From an uncultured Clostridiaceae bacterium (GTDB lineage Bacteria > Bacillota > Clostridia > TANB77 > CAG-508): DNA of 10,299 nucleotides. Position numbers and translations under genes: made by a program. Location of the stretch: contig CATZDQ010000046.1 in the NCBI GenBank assembly GCA_958417695.1, positions 1-10,299 of the forward strand, written 5' to 3'. The notes under the pieces were generated by a model. That model was not told where the DNA came from, searched no databases, and saw only the letters and a program-made list of their open reading frames with translations. Shown here piece by piece: positions 5,376 to 10,299 of the stretch; position 1 is the stretch's first letter; the number at the start of each line of letters is the position of its first letter.

Positions 5376-6629
5376 ATGAGAAAAGAATCAGCAATAACAA
5401 TGATATCTTTGGTAGTAGCTATTATTGTATTAATAATTTTAGCAGGTATTAGTTTTAGTGCTACAATAGGAGAGAATGGCATTATTACAAAAGCTAAACA
5501 GGCTAAACAAAATATCATACTGGCAGGTGAAGCAGAAGCTATGCAACTAAACCAGTTATATTATGAATTAGAAACAGGTGGCAAAATGTCAGAAGATGAA
5601 GAATCTACAAAAAAGGACGAAATCATAGCTTTACTTCAAAAGCAAGTTGAAGAGTTAAAAAAGCAAGTCATTAGTCTGCAAACAGAAAATGCAGAATTAA
5701 AAAAGCAAATTGAAGATTTAAATGTACAAATTAGTAATTTACAAAAAGAAATAGCCGATTTAAAAGCACAGATAGCTTCCAAAGATATAGAAATAGCTGC
5801 ACTAAAGAAGCAAGTCAGTGAAAAAGAAGCTAAAATACAGGAATTGCAGAACCAATTAAATAATTTAAATTCCTTACTAGCACAGACCAATGCTACAGCA
5901 GATAAAATATTAGCAGGTTATAAAGCCTATAGTGGTGGAAAACTATTAACAGGAACAATGGTTAATAGAGGTGCTGTTAGTAATAATTTAAATTGTGGAC
6001 AAGCCTATAGCATACCAGCAGGTTATCATAATGGTTTAGGAAAAGTAACAGCAAATAGTCTGGCGAGTCAAACACAAGCTACGGCAATAGCTAATAATAT
6101 AAGCAATGGTATTACAGCGTGGGTAAACGGTCAAAAAATTACTGGCAATGGTACAGATGTAAATAATGCTTATAATAATGGCTATATAGAAGGAGAAAAA
6201 AGTGGAATAAATAGTTTTGTTTGTTATGCTTATACAAAACCAGGAACCTATTCAACAAATACCTTAACTATGTTAAATATCAATACAAATTGTGTAGAGG
6301 AAAATGCTGGAAAAATAACTTTTAAGGAAGCTAAAAAAATAAGGATAATAGGAACTATTGCTAGTGGAGGAGATGCACCAGGAACTTTTAATGTATATAA
6401 AAATGGAGAAAAAGTATATTCTACTAATAATGGAGGTGGAAATGATGTTAAAATTTCTTTCGATATGGAATGTAATAAAAAAGATACTATATATTTTACG
6501 GGGTCGAAGAATGGAGGACATTTAAACCGGAATTACGTATACAATTTTTGCTTATGCAGTATAAAAGAAAAACAAAAAAAGTGTGCTTTTAAAAGTACAC
6601 TTTTATGCTGTATAAAATATATGTATTAA
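5376..6629 (+). CDS. Surface protein: pilin-like N-terminus, long coiled coil, phage-tail-fibre-like modules
   Basis: This 417-residue protein has a modular build. Residues 1-27 (MRKESAITMISLVV, then a hydrophobic stretch to ISF) resemble a type IV prepilin-like N-terminus. Cleavage would fall after A6, and S11 stands where pilins carry Glu5. GENGIITKAKQAK follows, as in many clostridial proteins of this kind. Residues 84-168 form an almost unbroken coiled coil. Residues 177-265 hold modules like those of phage tail fibres: ILAGYKAYSGGKLLTGTM, then YSIPAGYHNGLGKVTAN, then a second shorter copy with ITAWVNGQKITGNG. Residues about 278-395 look beta-rich. The role is inferred to be a membrane-anchored or pilus-associated rod presenting a binding tip. 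The start has ribosome site AAGGAG (about 5364-5369). The last 22 residues are Cys/Lys-rich and are encoded through a terminator hairpin, so the true end may be near 6564. It is a single-gene unit. Confidence 0.85.
   Translation: MRKESAITMISLVVAIIVLIILAGISFSATIGENGIITKAKQAKQNIILAGEAEAMQLNQLYYELETGGKMSEDEESTKKDEIIALLQKQVEELKKQVISLQTENAELKKQIEDLNVQISNLQKEIADLKAQIASKDIEIAALKKQVSEKEAKIQELQNQLNNLNSLLAQTNATADKILAGYKAYSGGKLLTGTMVNRGAVSNNLNCGQAYSIPAGYHNGLGKVTANSLASQTQATAIANNISNGITAWVNGQKITGNGTDVNNAYNNGYIEGEKSGINSFVCYAYTKPGTYSTNTLTMLNINTNCVEENAGKITFKEAKKIRIIGTIASGGDAPGTFNVYKNGEKVYSTNNGGGNDVKISFDMECNKKDTIYFTGSKNGGHLNRNYVYNFCLCSIKEKQKKCAFKSTLLCCIKYMY
6574..6604. terminator. Shared hairpin terminator between convergent genes
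   Basis: AAAAGTGTGCTTTT (6577-6590) pairs with AAAAGTACACTTTT (6591-6604), with one G-U pair when read on the plus strand and one A-C mismatch on the minus strand. The innermost TTTTAAAA would be the loop. The minus strand gives a 7-T tail (from A at 6574-6580) and the plus strand only 4 T. It lies inside the annotated end of the plus-strand gene and downstream of the minus-strand gene, and may serve both. Confidence 0.7.
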
Positions 6630-6883
6630 TTCATTTCTTTTTGAATGGTGTTAAAAGCAATTCCACAGATTAAGAACATAACTCCAAACATAAGGCTAGT
6701 CTTAAATAAAGAAATTCCTGTATAGTATAAAATAGGCAAGTGAGAGAAGATTTCATAGCTAATTAATAAAGAAGTAGAAAATAAGCAAAGTAAAAAAGAA
6801 GCTAAAAATCCCTTTCTAATAATGGAAAGAATTTTCTTGTCTATGGATTTCATTTCCTGAATAAATGGCTGTAATATTTTCAT
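6626..6883 (-). CDS. Small two-helix membrane protein, function unknown
   Basis: This is an 85-residue protein with an amphipathic N-terminus (MKILQPFIQEMKSIDKKIL) and two hydrophobic segments (about residues 25-46 and 59-79), ending in a short charged tail. The topology suggests an inner-membrane helical hairpin. I do not recognise a named family. The start is supported by TTGAGG (6891-6896 on the minus strand), 7 bases before the ATG. It has its own promoter, covered by a palindrome, and lies downstream of the rpsT terminator, so it is not obligatorily co-transcribed with rpsT. Its stop overlaps the annotated stop of the convergent gene by two bases. Confidence 0.75.
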   Translation of the reverse strand: MKILQPFIQEMKSIDKKILSIIRKGFLASFLLCLFSTSLLISYEIFSHLPILYYTGISLFKTSLMFGVMFLICGIAFNTIQKEMN

Positions 6884-6907
6884 AAATATACCTCAACTTT
6901 CTGCATT

Positions 6908-6942
6908 CTATCTATATTTCTATATTAACATAATATAGATAG
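6908..6942. repeat. Nested inverted repeat over the promoter of the small membrane gene
   Basis: Arms CTATCTATATT (6908-6918) and AATATAGATAG (6932-6942) are perfect 11-bp reverse complements with a 13-base spacer. A second dyad is nested within: TCTATATTA (6919-6927) with TAATATAGA (6931-6939). Together they cover the minus-strand -10 box at 6922-6927 and much of the spacer to the -35, the position expected for a repressor operator. Confidence 0.6.
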
Positions 6943-6950
6943 AAAGACAA
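6922..6950 (-). promoter_or_regulatory. Promoter of the small membrane protein gene
   Basis: On the minus strand, TTGTCT (6950-6945) and TAATAT (6927-6922) are separated by 17 bases, giving a leader of roughly 30 bases to the ATG at 6883. The -10 is imperfect, and the element lies within a palindrome, which suggests regulated expression. Confidence 0.6.
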
Positions 6951-6974
6951 AGGTAATTTTTAACAGTGAAAAGT

Positions 6975-7003
6975 AAAAAAATCACTCTATTTCTAGAGTG
7001 ATT
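6975..7003 (-). terminator. Rho-independent terminator of rpsT
   Basis: Reading the minus strand: AATCACTCTA (7003-6994), loop GAAA, then TAGAGTGATT (6989-6980), followed by a T run to 6975. The 10-bp stem is perfect. It lies about 35 bases past the rpsT stop. Confidence 0.92.
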
Positions 7004-7037
7004 GAAAAATAAAAAACTGTGCACAATCTTTTATTTC

Positions 7038-7304
7038 TTATGCCTTTGCAGCATTTAATTTTTTTGCTAAATTAGATTTTTTTCTAGCAGCTGTGTTTTT
7101 AACGATAACACCTTTTGTACAAGCTTGATCTATTTTTTTAGTAGCTTCTGAGAATAAAGTTGTAGCTTCTTCTACATTTCCTGCTTCGATAGCTTGTTCA
7201 AATTTTTTAACAGCTGTTCTGTAACCTGATTTAATCATATTATTTCTTAATGTTTTCTTTTCAATGACATTAACACGTTTGATAGCTGATTTAATATTTG
7301 GCAT
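7038..7304 (-). CDS. rpsT: 30S ribosomal protein S20
   Basis: S20 binds 16S rRNA early in small-subunit assembly. The 88-residue, very basic, all-helical sequence starts MPNIKSAIKRV and contains the family's landmark regions: a KKTLRNNMIKSGYRTAVKKF block, a DQACTKGVIVKNTAARKKS block and the C-terminal NLAKKLNAA helix. The length is normal. The ribosome site AAGGAGGTG (7320-7312) stands 7 bases before the ATG. It is a single-gene unit with its own promoter and terminator, divergent from hpf, so two ribosome-linked genes share one intergenic region. In E. coli S20 regulates its own translation; I see no clear conserved structure for that here. Confidence 0.97.
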   Translation of the reverse strand: MPNIKSAIKRVNVIEKKTLRNNMIKSGYRTAVKKFEQAIEAGNVEEATTLFSEATKKIDQACTKGVIVKNTAARKKSNLAKKLNAAKA

Positions 7305-7346
7305 GTTTTTGCACCTCCTTTAAGTTATTAAAATATAGCAAATAAA

Positions 7347-7375
7347 ATTCTACCATAAAAACCTTATTTTGGCAA
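7347..7375 (-). promoter_or_regulatory. Sigma-A-type promoter of rpsT
   Basis: On the minus strand, TTGCCA (7375-7370) and TAGAAT (7352-7347) are separated by 17 bases. The expected start near 7340 gives a leader of about 36 bases. About 100 bases of featureless AT-rich DNA lie between this promoter and the divergent hpf promoter. Confidence 0.85.
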
Positions 7376-7476
7376 GGGTTTCTAAAGAAAATGATTACAA
7401 AAAGCAAAAAAAGTATAAAGAATGTGAACAAGAAGTGGAAAAATTATGAAATATCCTAAAAAAAGCGTGAAAAGAT

Positions 7477-7505
7477 TTGAAATATTTTGATAAACAAGGT
7501 ATAAT
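7477..7505 (+). promoter_or_regulatory. Sigma-A-type promoter of hpf
   Basis: TTGAAA (7477-7482) and a perfect TATAAT (7500-7505) are separated by 17 bases. The start near 7512 leaves a leader of about 45 bases. I see no sigma-B or sigma-H motif, though these drive hpf in some Firmicutes. Confidence 0.85.
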
Positions 7506-7557
7506 AGAAATATAAAATTACACAATACAAAAGAGCAAATTGAAAGGAGCGATTTTT

Positions 7558-8097
7558 ATGAACGTAAAAATAACAGGAAAAGATTTAAAAGCAACAGAGG
7601 CTATTAAAGAGTATGTTGGAAAGAAATTAGAAAAATTAGAAAAATACTTTGGAGAAGAGTTTGATGTTTTAGTAACTATCAAAACAGAAGGTGCAGAACA
7701 AGTAGCAGAAATACATGTAACTAGAGCAGAAGGAGAATTATATAGAGCAGTAACTGCTCATAGAGATTTGTATGCAGCAATTGATAAAGACATGGATATT
7801 CTAGAAGGTCAAATTAGAAAGATGAAAACCAAAAAAGATAAACAAAATATGACAGAGTCTATTCGTATGAAAGAGACAGCACAATCTATAGAACCTACTA
7901 TGGAAATAGAAGGCGAAATTATTAAGACAATTTATTATGATATCAAACCAATGGCACCAGAAGATGCTAAATTAGAATTAGAATCAAAACCACAAAATAA
8001 ATTTTTAGTATTTATTAATATTGATACAGAAAAAGTGAATGTTATTTATCGTCTAAAAGATAATAAGAACTTTGGTTTAGTCGAACCAGAAGCTTAA
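7558..8097 (+). CDS. hpf: Long-form ribosome hibernation promoting factor
   Basis: Long HPF binds the 30S subunit at the mRNA/tRNA channel and dimerises ribosomes into inactive 100S particles in stationary phase or stress. The 179-residue protein has both expected parts. The N-terminal S30AE domain (about 1-95) begins MNVKITGKDLKATEAIKEYV, with HVTRAEGELYRAV and DLYAAIDKDMDILEGQIRK further on. After a linker of about 25 residues comes the C-terminal dimerisation domain, IIKTIYYDIKPMAPEDAKLE through VIYRLKDNKNFGLVEPE. The start at 7558 is chosen because AAAGGAG (7543-7549) lies 8 bases upstream; the in-frame ATG at 7540 lies before that site. It is a single gene, closed by a strong hairpin. 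Confidence 0.96.
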   Translation: MNVKITGKDLKATEAIKEYVGKKLEKLEKYFGEEFDVLVTIKTEGAEQVAEIHVTRAEGELYRAVTAHRDLYAAIDKDMDILEGQIRKMKTKKDKQNMTESIRMKETAQSIEPTMEIEGEIIKTIYYDIKPMAPEDAKLELESKPQNKFLVFINIDTEKVNVIYRLKDNKNFGLVEPEA

Positions 8098-8110
8098 AAA
8101 ATGAAAAAAG

Positions 8111-8138
8111 AAAAGATAGGAGAAATCCTATCTTTTTT
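8111..8138. terminator. Bidirectional terminator between hpf and the first SASP gene
   Basis: AAAAGATAGGA (8111-8121), loop GAAA, and TCCTATCTTTT (8126-8136) form a perfect 11-bp stem, followed by T to 8138 on the plus strand. The A-rich flank at 8104-8114 gives a T-rich tail on the minus strand too, so it can close both convergent genes. Confidence 0.9.
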
Positions 8139-8152
8139 GATGTAGAAAAAAA

Positions 8153-8356
8153 TTATTTCATTTGGCTTTCAGCTTGTTGGATTAATTTTCTAACCATGTT
8201 TCCACCAATTCTACCTGCATCTCTTGCAGAGATGTTTCCATTATATCCATCTTTTAAAGTTACACCAACTTCGTTAGCAACTTCATATTTGAATTTGTTA
8301 AGAGCTTCTGTAGCTTCTGGAACTACTTTATAGTTACTGTTGTTTGAATTTGACAT
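8153..8356 (-). CDS. Alpha/beta-type small acid-soluble spore protein, copy 1
   Basis: SASPs coat and protect spore DNA from UV and heat and are degraded at germination. This 67-residue copy has the hallmark KYEVANEVGV stretch (23-32), which contains the germination-protease cleavage site (after E25), and the C-terminal block RDAGRIGGNMVRKLI, which contacts DNA. The family's usual GSVGG appears here as GRIGG. The start at 8356 is chosen because AGGAGG (8370-8365) lies 8 bases upstream; a GTG three codons earlier overlaps that ribosome site. The first 27 residues are identical to copy 2 (8597-8806), and overall 56 of 67 aligned residues match. The two lie in tandem, each with its own promoter and leader, so this is a recent-looking duplication kept in use. 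Confidence 0.95.
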   Translation of the reverse strand: MSNSNNSNYKVVPEATEALNKFKYEVANEVGVTLKDGYNGNISARDAGRIGGNMVRKLIQQAESQMK

Positions 8357-8407
8357 TATTTTCACCTCCTGAAATTACTATTTTGAAAATATTATGTTTT
8401 CATTATA

Positions 8408-8436
8408 TAGAATGCACTATTTTGAAAAAAATACAC
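8408..8436 (-). promoter_or_regulatory. Candidate forespore (sigma-G-type) promoter of SASP copy 1
   Basis: On the minus strand the -10 CATTCTA (8414-8408) matches the known sigma-G pattern CATnHTA. A -35 GTGTA (8436-8432) lies 17 bases upstream and is close to the GHATR pattern. The same block, with the same spacing, precedes copy 2. A TATAAT at 8407-8402 has only a T run at its -35 position, so a sigma-A reading is less likely. Confidence 0.65.
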
Positions 8437-8501
8437 TGTTAAAATATGCTAAGTCATATACTCAAAATAAAGGAAATCGTGCAAAGAAAAACAATTAGAA
8501 A

Positions 8502-8530
8502 GAAAGACAGGAACACATTTCTTGTCTTTC
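8502..8530 (-). terminator. Possible terminator of SASP copy 2
   Basis: On the minus strand GAAAGACA (8530-8523) pairs with TGTCTTTC (8509-8502) around a 13-base loop, followed by T-rich sequence (TTCTAATTGTTTTTC). It lies about 70 bases after the stop. The stem is modest, so this is tentative. The rest of the gap between the two SASP genes (8357-8596) holds only the copy 1 leader and promoter. Confidence 0.45.
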
Positions 8531-8596
8531 CTATAAGTAAAGGCAAAAAATACATTCCTGTTTTTCTGATTTAAAAAACAATATATTATAAAATTA

Positions 8597-8806
8597 CTAT
8601 TTACCAGCCATTTGTCTTTCAGCTGTTTCAACTAATTTTCTAACCATGTTTCCACCGATTCTACCAGCATCTCTTGATGATAAATCTCCATTATATCCTT
8701 GTTTTAAATTTACACCAACTTCGCTAGCTACTTCATATTTGAATTTATTTAAAGCTTCTGTAGCTTCTGGAACTACTTTGTAGTTACTATTGTTTGAGTT
8801 TGACAT
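8597..8806 (-). CDS. Alpha/beta-type small acid-soluble spore protein, copy 2
   Basis: This 69-residue paralogue of copy 1 keeps the protease site KYEVASEVGV (23-32) and the DNA-contact block RDAGRIGGNMVRKLV, and has a two-residue longer C-terminus (QMAGK). Differences cluster in the middle loop (residues 33-44) and the last helix (59-64), while the first 27 residues are unchanged. The ribosome site AGGAGG (8820-8815) is 8 bases before the ATG at 8806. Like its partner it is probably made only in the forespore, late in sporulation, and packs onto spore DNA in a mixed population with copy 1. The usual annotation would be SspA/B/C/D-like, but clostridial paralogues do not map one-to-one on those names. 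Confidence 0.95.
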   Translation of the reverse strand: MSNSNNSNYKVVPEATEALNKFKYEVASEVGVNLKQGYNGDLSSRDAGRIGGNMVRKLVETAERQMAGK

Positions 8807-8848
8807 TATTTTCACCTCCTAGAAGATTCTATATTTGTTTGAAAAAAC

Positions 8849-8867
8849 AATGAAATGCTTTTTCATT
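8849..8867 (-). other. Stem-loop at the very start of the SASP copy 2 transcript
   Basis: On the minus strand AATGAAA (8867-8861) pairs with TTTCATT (8855-8849) across a 5-base loop. With the predicted promoter the transcript would start at or within 3 bases of this hairpin. A 5'-terminal hairpin can protect mRNA from decay, but this role is only inferred. Copy 1 has just a weaker 5-bp equivalent. Confidence 0.4.
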
Positions 8868-8870
8868 ATA

Positions 8871-8899
8871 TAGATTGCTCTATTTTAGAAAAAATACAC
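8871..8899 (-). promoter_or_regulatory. Candidate forespore (sigma-G-type) promoter of SASP copy 2
   Basis: On the minus strand GTGTA (8899-8895), 17 bases, then CAATCTA (8877-8871), one base off the sigma-G pattern CATnHTA. The surrounding block (CAGTGTATTTTTT, then AAAATAG, GCAWTCTATATAATGAAAA) is shared with copy 1 although leader sequences between promoter and gene differ. Conservation limited to the promoter argues that it is functional. Confidence 0.6.
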
Positions 8900-8919
8900 T
8901 GGAAATTTTATGTAAAATA

Positions 8920-8948
8920 TAGAAAAAGGTCAAATAATGTGTTAAAAT
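8920..8948 (+). promoter_or_regulatory. Weak possible promoter of the 78-residue gene
   Basis: TAGAAA (8920-8925) and TAAAAT (8943-8948) are separated by 17 bases and lie about 40 bases before the ATG at 8989. Both boxes are imperfect. Confidence 0.35.
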
Positions 8949-8988
8949 AGAAATACTTAAATCTGTAGAATAAGAAAGGGGAAAAGAG

Positions 8989-9225
8989 ATGAAGGTATTC
9001 AACGTTATTCAGACAGACCCAGAAGTAGTAGATGTATTAATAAAAACTGTGCGGAAATATGAAAATGCACAGATAGGAGAAGCTGGAAGAGAAGAAGTAT
9101 TTTTTGTAAGATGTCTTTGCAAAGATGAAAAGAACATTAAGCAAAAAATAAAGAAAGACGAATTAGGAAAAGTAATAAGACGACCGAATTTTCTTATTAA
9201 AATCCTTAGGGGCTGGCTTTGCTAA
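8989..9225 (+). CDS. Small unrecognised protein with an acidic N-terminal half and a basic C-terminal half
   Basis: This is a 78-residue frame that I cannot assign to a family. AAAGGGG (8975-8981) lies 7 bases before the ATG, which is good support for translation. The N-terminal half looks like a strand and helix (MKVFNVIQTDPEVVDVLIKT); a central EEVFFVRCLC stretch has paired cysteines; the C-terminal part is highly basic (KNIKQKIKKDELGKVIRR) and ends NFLIKILRGWLC. There is no signal peptide or clear membrane helix. The last four residues and the stop fall inside a GC-rich terminator hairpin, which is unusual for an intact gene and could mean the 3' end has been altered. It sits alone between spore genes and a HAD phosphatase. 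Confidence 0.6.
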   Translation: MKVFNVIQTDPEVVDVLIKTVRKYENAQIGEAGREEVFFVRCLCKDEKNIKQKIKKDELGKVIRRPNFLIKILRGWLC

Positions 9226-9237
9226 GCAGCCCTTTTT
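9208..9237 (+). terminator. Rho-independent terminator overlapping the end of the 78-residue gene
   Basis: AGGGGCTG (9208-9215) pairs with CAGCCCTT (9227-9234), with an inner CTT/AAG extension and loop TGCT, then T to 9237. It is one of the most GC-rich spots in the window. The stop codon TAA (9223-9225) lies in the hairpin. Confidence 0.85.
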
Positions 9238-9252
9238 CCCTGTCTAAAAGGC

Positions 9253-9281
9253 TTGTATAAGAGATAAAAAAATGGTATAAT
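9253..9281 (+). promoter_or_regulatory. Strong sigma-A-type promoter of the HAD phosphatase gene
   Basis: TTGTAT (9253-9258), 17 bases, TATAAT (9276-9281), with TG just before the -10 (TGGTATAAT, extended -10 type). The start near 9288 gives a leader of about 80 bases, in which I see no clear structure. Confidence 0.85.
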
Positions 9282-9368
9282 ACAAAAACAAAATGTAAAG
9301 AATGTTATTAAATGCTATGTAAAAAAGATATACAAAAGATAGAATAAAAAAGGAGAGAAAAAGAAAAT

Positions 9369-10244
9369 ATGTATCCAATCATAACAATTGATTTAGATGG
9401 TACTTTATTAAATTCTTATGGAGAAGTATCAGACAGAAATAAACAAGCCATTCAAAAAGCCATTCAAAAAGGTGCCAAAGTAATTCTTACATCAGGTAGG
9501 CCCATTGCTTCTGTAAAAAGTCTAGCTTTAGAATTAGATTGTGGCCCTTATATTATTTGTGGTAATGGTGCTATTACGTATGATATACAAAAAGAAGAAG
9601 TAATATACAATCAATTTATAGAAAAAAATAAAATTTTACAAATTATTAAAATTTGTGAGGAAAATAGTATTTTTTATGCAATATATAGAGAAGATATGAT
9701 TTTAACAAAATCTCTTAATTATAATATGCTCTTTTTTCATCAAGAAAATGCAAAAAAACCAGAAGATAAAAAAACAAAAATTAATTTAATACAAGATATT
9801 TATACTTATATAGAAGAAAGTCCCAATGAGAATTATTTAAAAATAACGATTTGTGATGAAAATAAAATTATCTTTGACCGTATTTTACAAAAATTAAGAA
9901 CTGTAAAACATATTGATGTGTTAGATGTAGCACATATGTCTAGAAAAATCATTAAGGATGGAACACAAGATGTATTAATGGAATATTATTATACCGAAAT
10001 TACAAATCAGAATGTAGATAAATGGGGAGCTATTTTAGATTTAGCAAACAAATTAGCCATACCAAAAGAAAAAATAATGGCCATTGGAGATAATGTAAAT
10101 GATGCTCAAATGATTGAAAAAGCAGGATTAGGCATTGCTATGGGAGAAAGTGCACCTTCGGTAAAACAGTTAGCAGATAAAATTGTAGCAGACAATGACC
10201 ATGATGGTGTAGCAGAAGCTATCGAAAAATATTTGGAAGAATAA
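9369..10244 (+). CDS. Cof-type HAD-superfamily phosphatase (HAD-IIB)
   Basis: This 291-residue cytoplasmic hydrolase removes phosphate from small phosphorylated metabolites, commonly sugar phosphates or flavin-type substrates. All four HAD motifs are visible: DLDGTL (8-13, nucleophile D8 and acid/base D10), TSGR (41-44), K218 in the NVDKWGAI stretch, and GDNVND (240-245, with Mg-binding acids D241 and D245). The section between about residues 85 and 190 is the type C2B cap that sets substrate choice. AMGESAPSVKQLADKIVADN near the end is the familiar Cof tail. The length is normal (about 270-290). The AAGGAG ribosome site (9350-9355) lies 13 bases before the ATG, somewhat far, but the protein start MYPIITIDLDGTLL is exactly where the family begins. 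The 55 bases after the stop hold no feature I can support. Confidence 0.93.
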   Translation: MYPIITIDLDGTLLNSYGEVSDRNKQAIQKAIQKGAKVILTSGRPIASVKSLALELDCGPYIICGNGAITYDIQKEEVIYNQFIEKNKILQIIKICEENSIFYAIYREDMILTKSLNYNMLFFHQENAKKPEDKKTKINLIQDIYTYIEESPNENYLKITICDENKIIFDRILQKLRTVKHIDVLDVAHMSRKIIKDGTQDVLMEYYYTEITNQNVDKWGAILDLANKLAIPKEKIMAIGDNVNDAQMIEKAGLGIAMGESAPSVKQLADKIVADNDHDGVAEAIEKYLEE

Positions 10245-10299
10245 AACTAGTATAAATGTAGTAAAAAATGCACATAACTATTATTGTAGAAAACGAAAT

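Noticed and set aside
5636..5890. Minus-strand open frame rich in Cys, Phe and Ser
   Set aside because: It is the complement of the coiled-coil repeats; it has no ribosome site and biased low-complexity composition.
7306..7342. Possible 5-bp pairing (TTTGC with GCAAA) around the rpsT ribosome site as an autoregulatory structure
   Set aside because: Too short and AT-rich to support a regulatory fold; no resemblance to known S20-binding leaders that I could establish.
7540..7557. ATG at 7540 as the hpf start
   Set aside because: The ribosome site AAAGGAG (7543-7549) lies after this ATG, and family members begin at MNVKITG.
8553..8579. TGTTTTT/AAAAACA stem after SASP copy 2 as a terminator
   Set aside because: The stem is almost entirely A-T and has no T run at its end on the minus strand.
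8449..8631. Minus-strand open frame between and into the SASP genes
   Set aside because: It overlaps the end of SASP copy 2 in another frame, lacks a ribosome site and has no recognisable content.

Overview
The window is AT-rich chromosomal DNA of a spore-forming low-GC Firmicute, most likely an uncultured or gut-type member of the Clostridia. The evidence is: two alpha/beta-type small acid-soluble spore protein (SASP) genes, a long-form hibernation factor, GatB-type tRNA amidation, strong AGGAGG-type ribosome sites, and sigma-A-like promoters almost all with 17-bp spacers. It looks like a mixed core region rather than a mobile island: I see no transposase, integrase, CRISPR array, tRNA or rRNA.

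Layout. Positions 1-575 hold the 3' end of gatB, followed by a terminator. Positions 654-1623 hold a compact autorepressor/immunity pair of the SdpR-SdpI kind, with a promoter, a palindromic operator over the expected start site, and overlapping genes; no toxin gene is visible. Positions 1644-5253 are a probable four-gene operon: hpt (purine salvage), an unrecognised 186-residue protein, and an ABC exporter ATPase plus its membrane subunit, closed by a strong terminator. Positions 5272-6629 hold a single-gene unit for an unusual surface protein. It has a pilin-like N-terminus, an almost unbroken 85-residue coiled coil, modules like those of phage tail fibres, and a beta-rich end. Its 3' end appears to read into a terminator, possibly after a one-base slip.

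Positions 6626-7375 are on the minus strand: a small two-helix membrane protein with a palindrome over its promoter, and rpsT (ribosomal protein S20) with its own promoter and terminator. Positions 7477-8138 hold hpf (ribosome hibernation), divergent from rpsT. Positions 8153-8899 hold two tandem minus-strand SASP genes, each with the same promoter architecture, consistent with the forespore sigma factor G. Positions 8989-9237 hold a small unrecognised gene whose stop codon lies inside a terminator hairpin. Positions 9253-10244 hold a Cof-type HAD phosphatase with a near-ideal promoter.

The genes work in separate units rather than as one pathway. The most unusual elements are the pilin/coiled-coil/tail-fibre fusion, the toxin-less immunity operon with a readable operator, the palindrome-controlled small membrane gene and the unrecognised protein between hpt and the exporter. 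I do not see a convincing wholly new multi-gene system.
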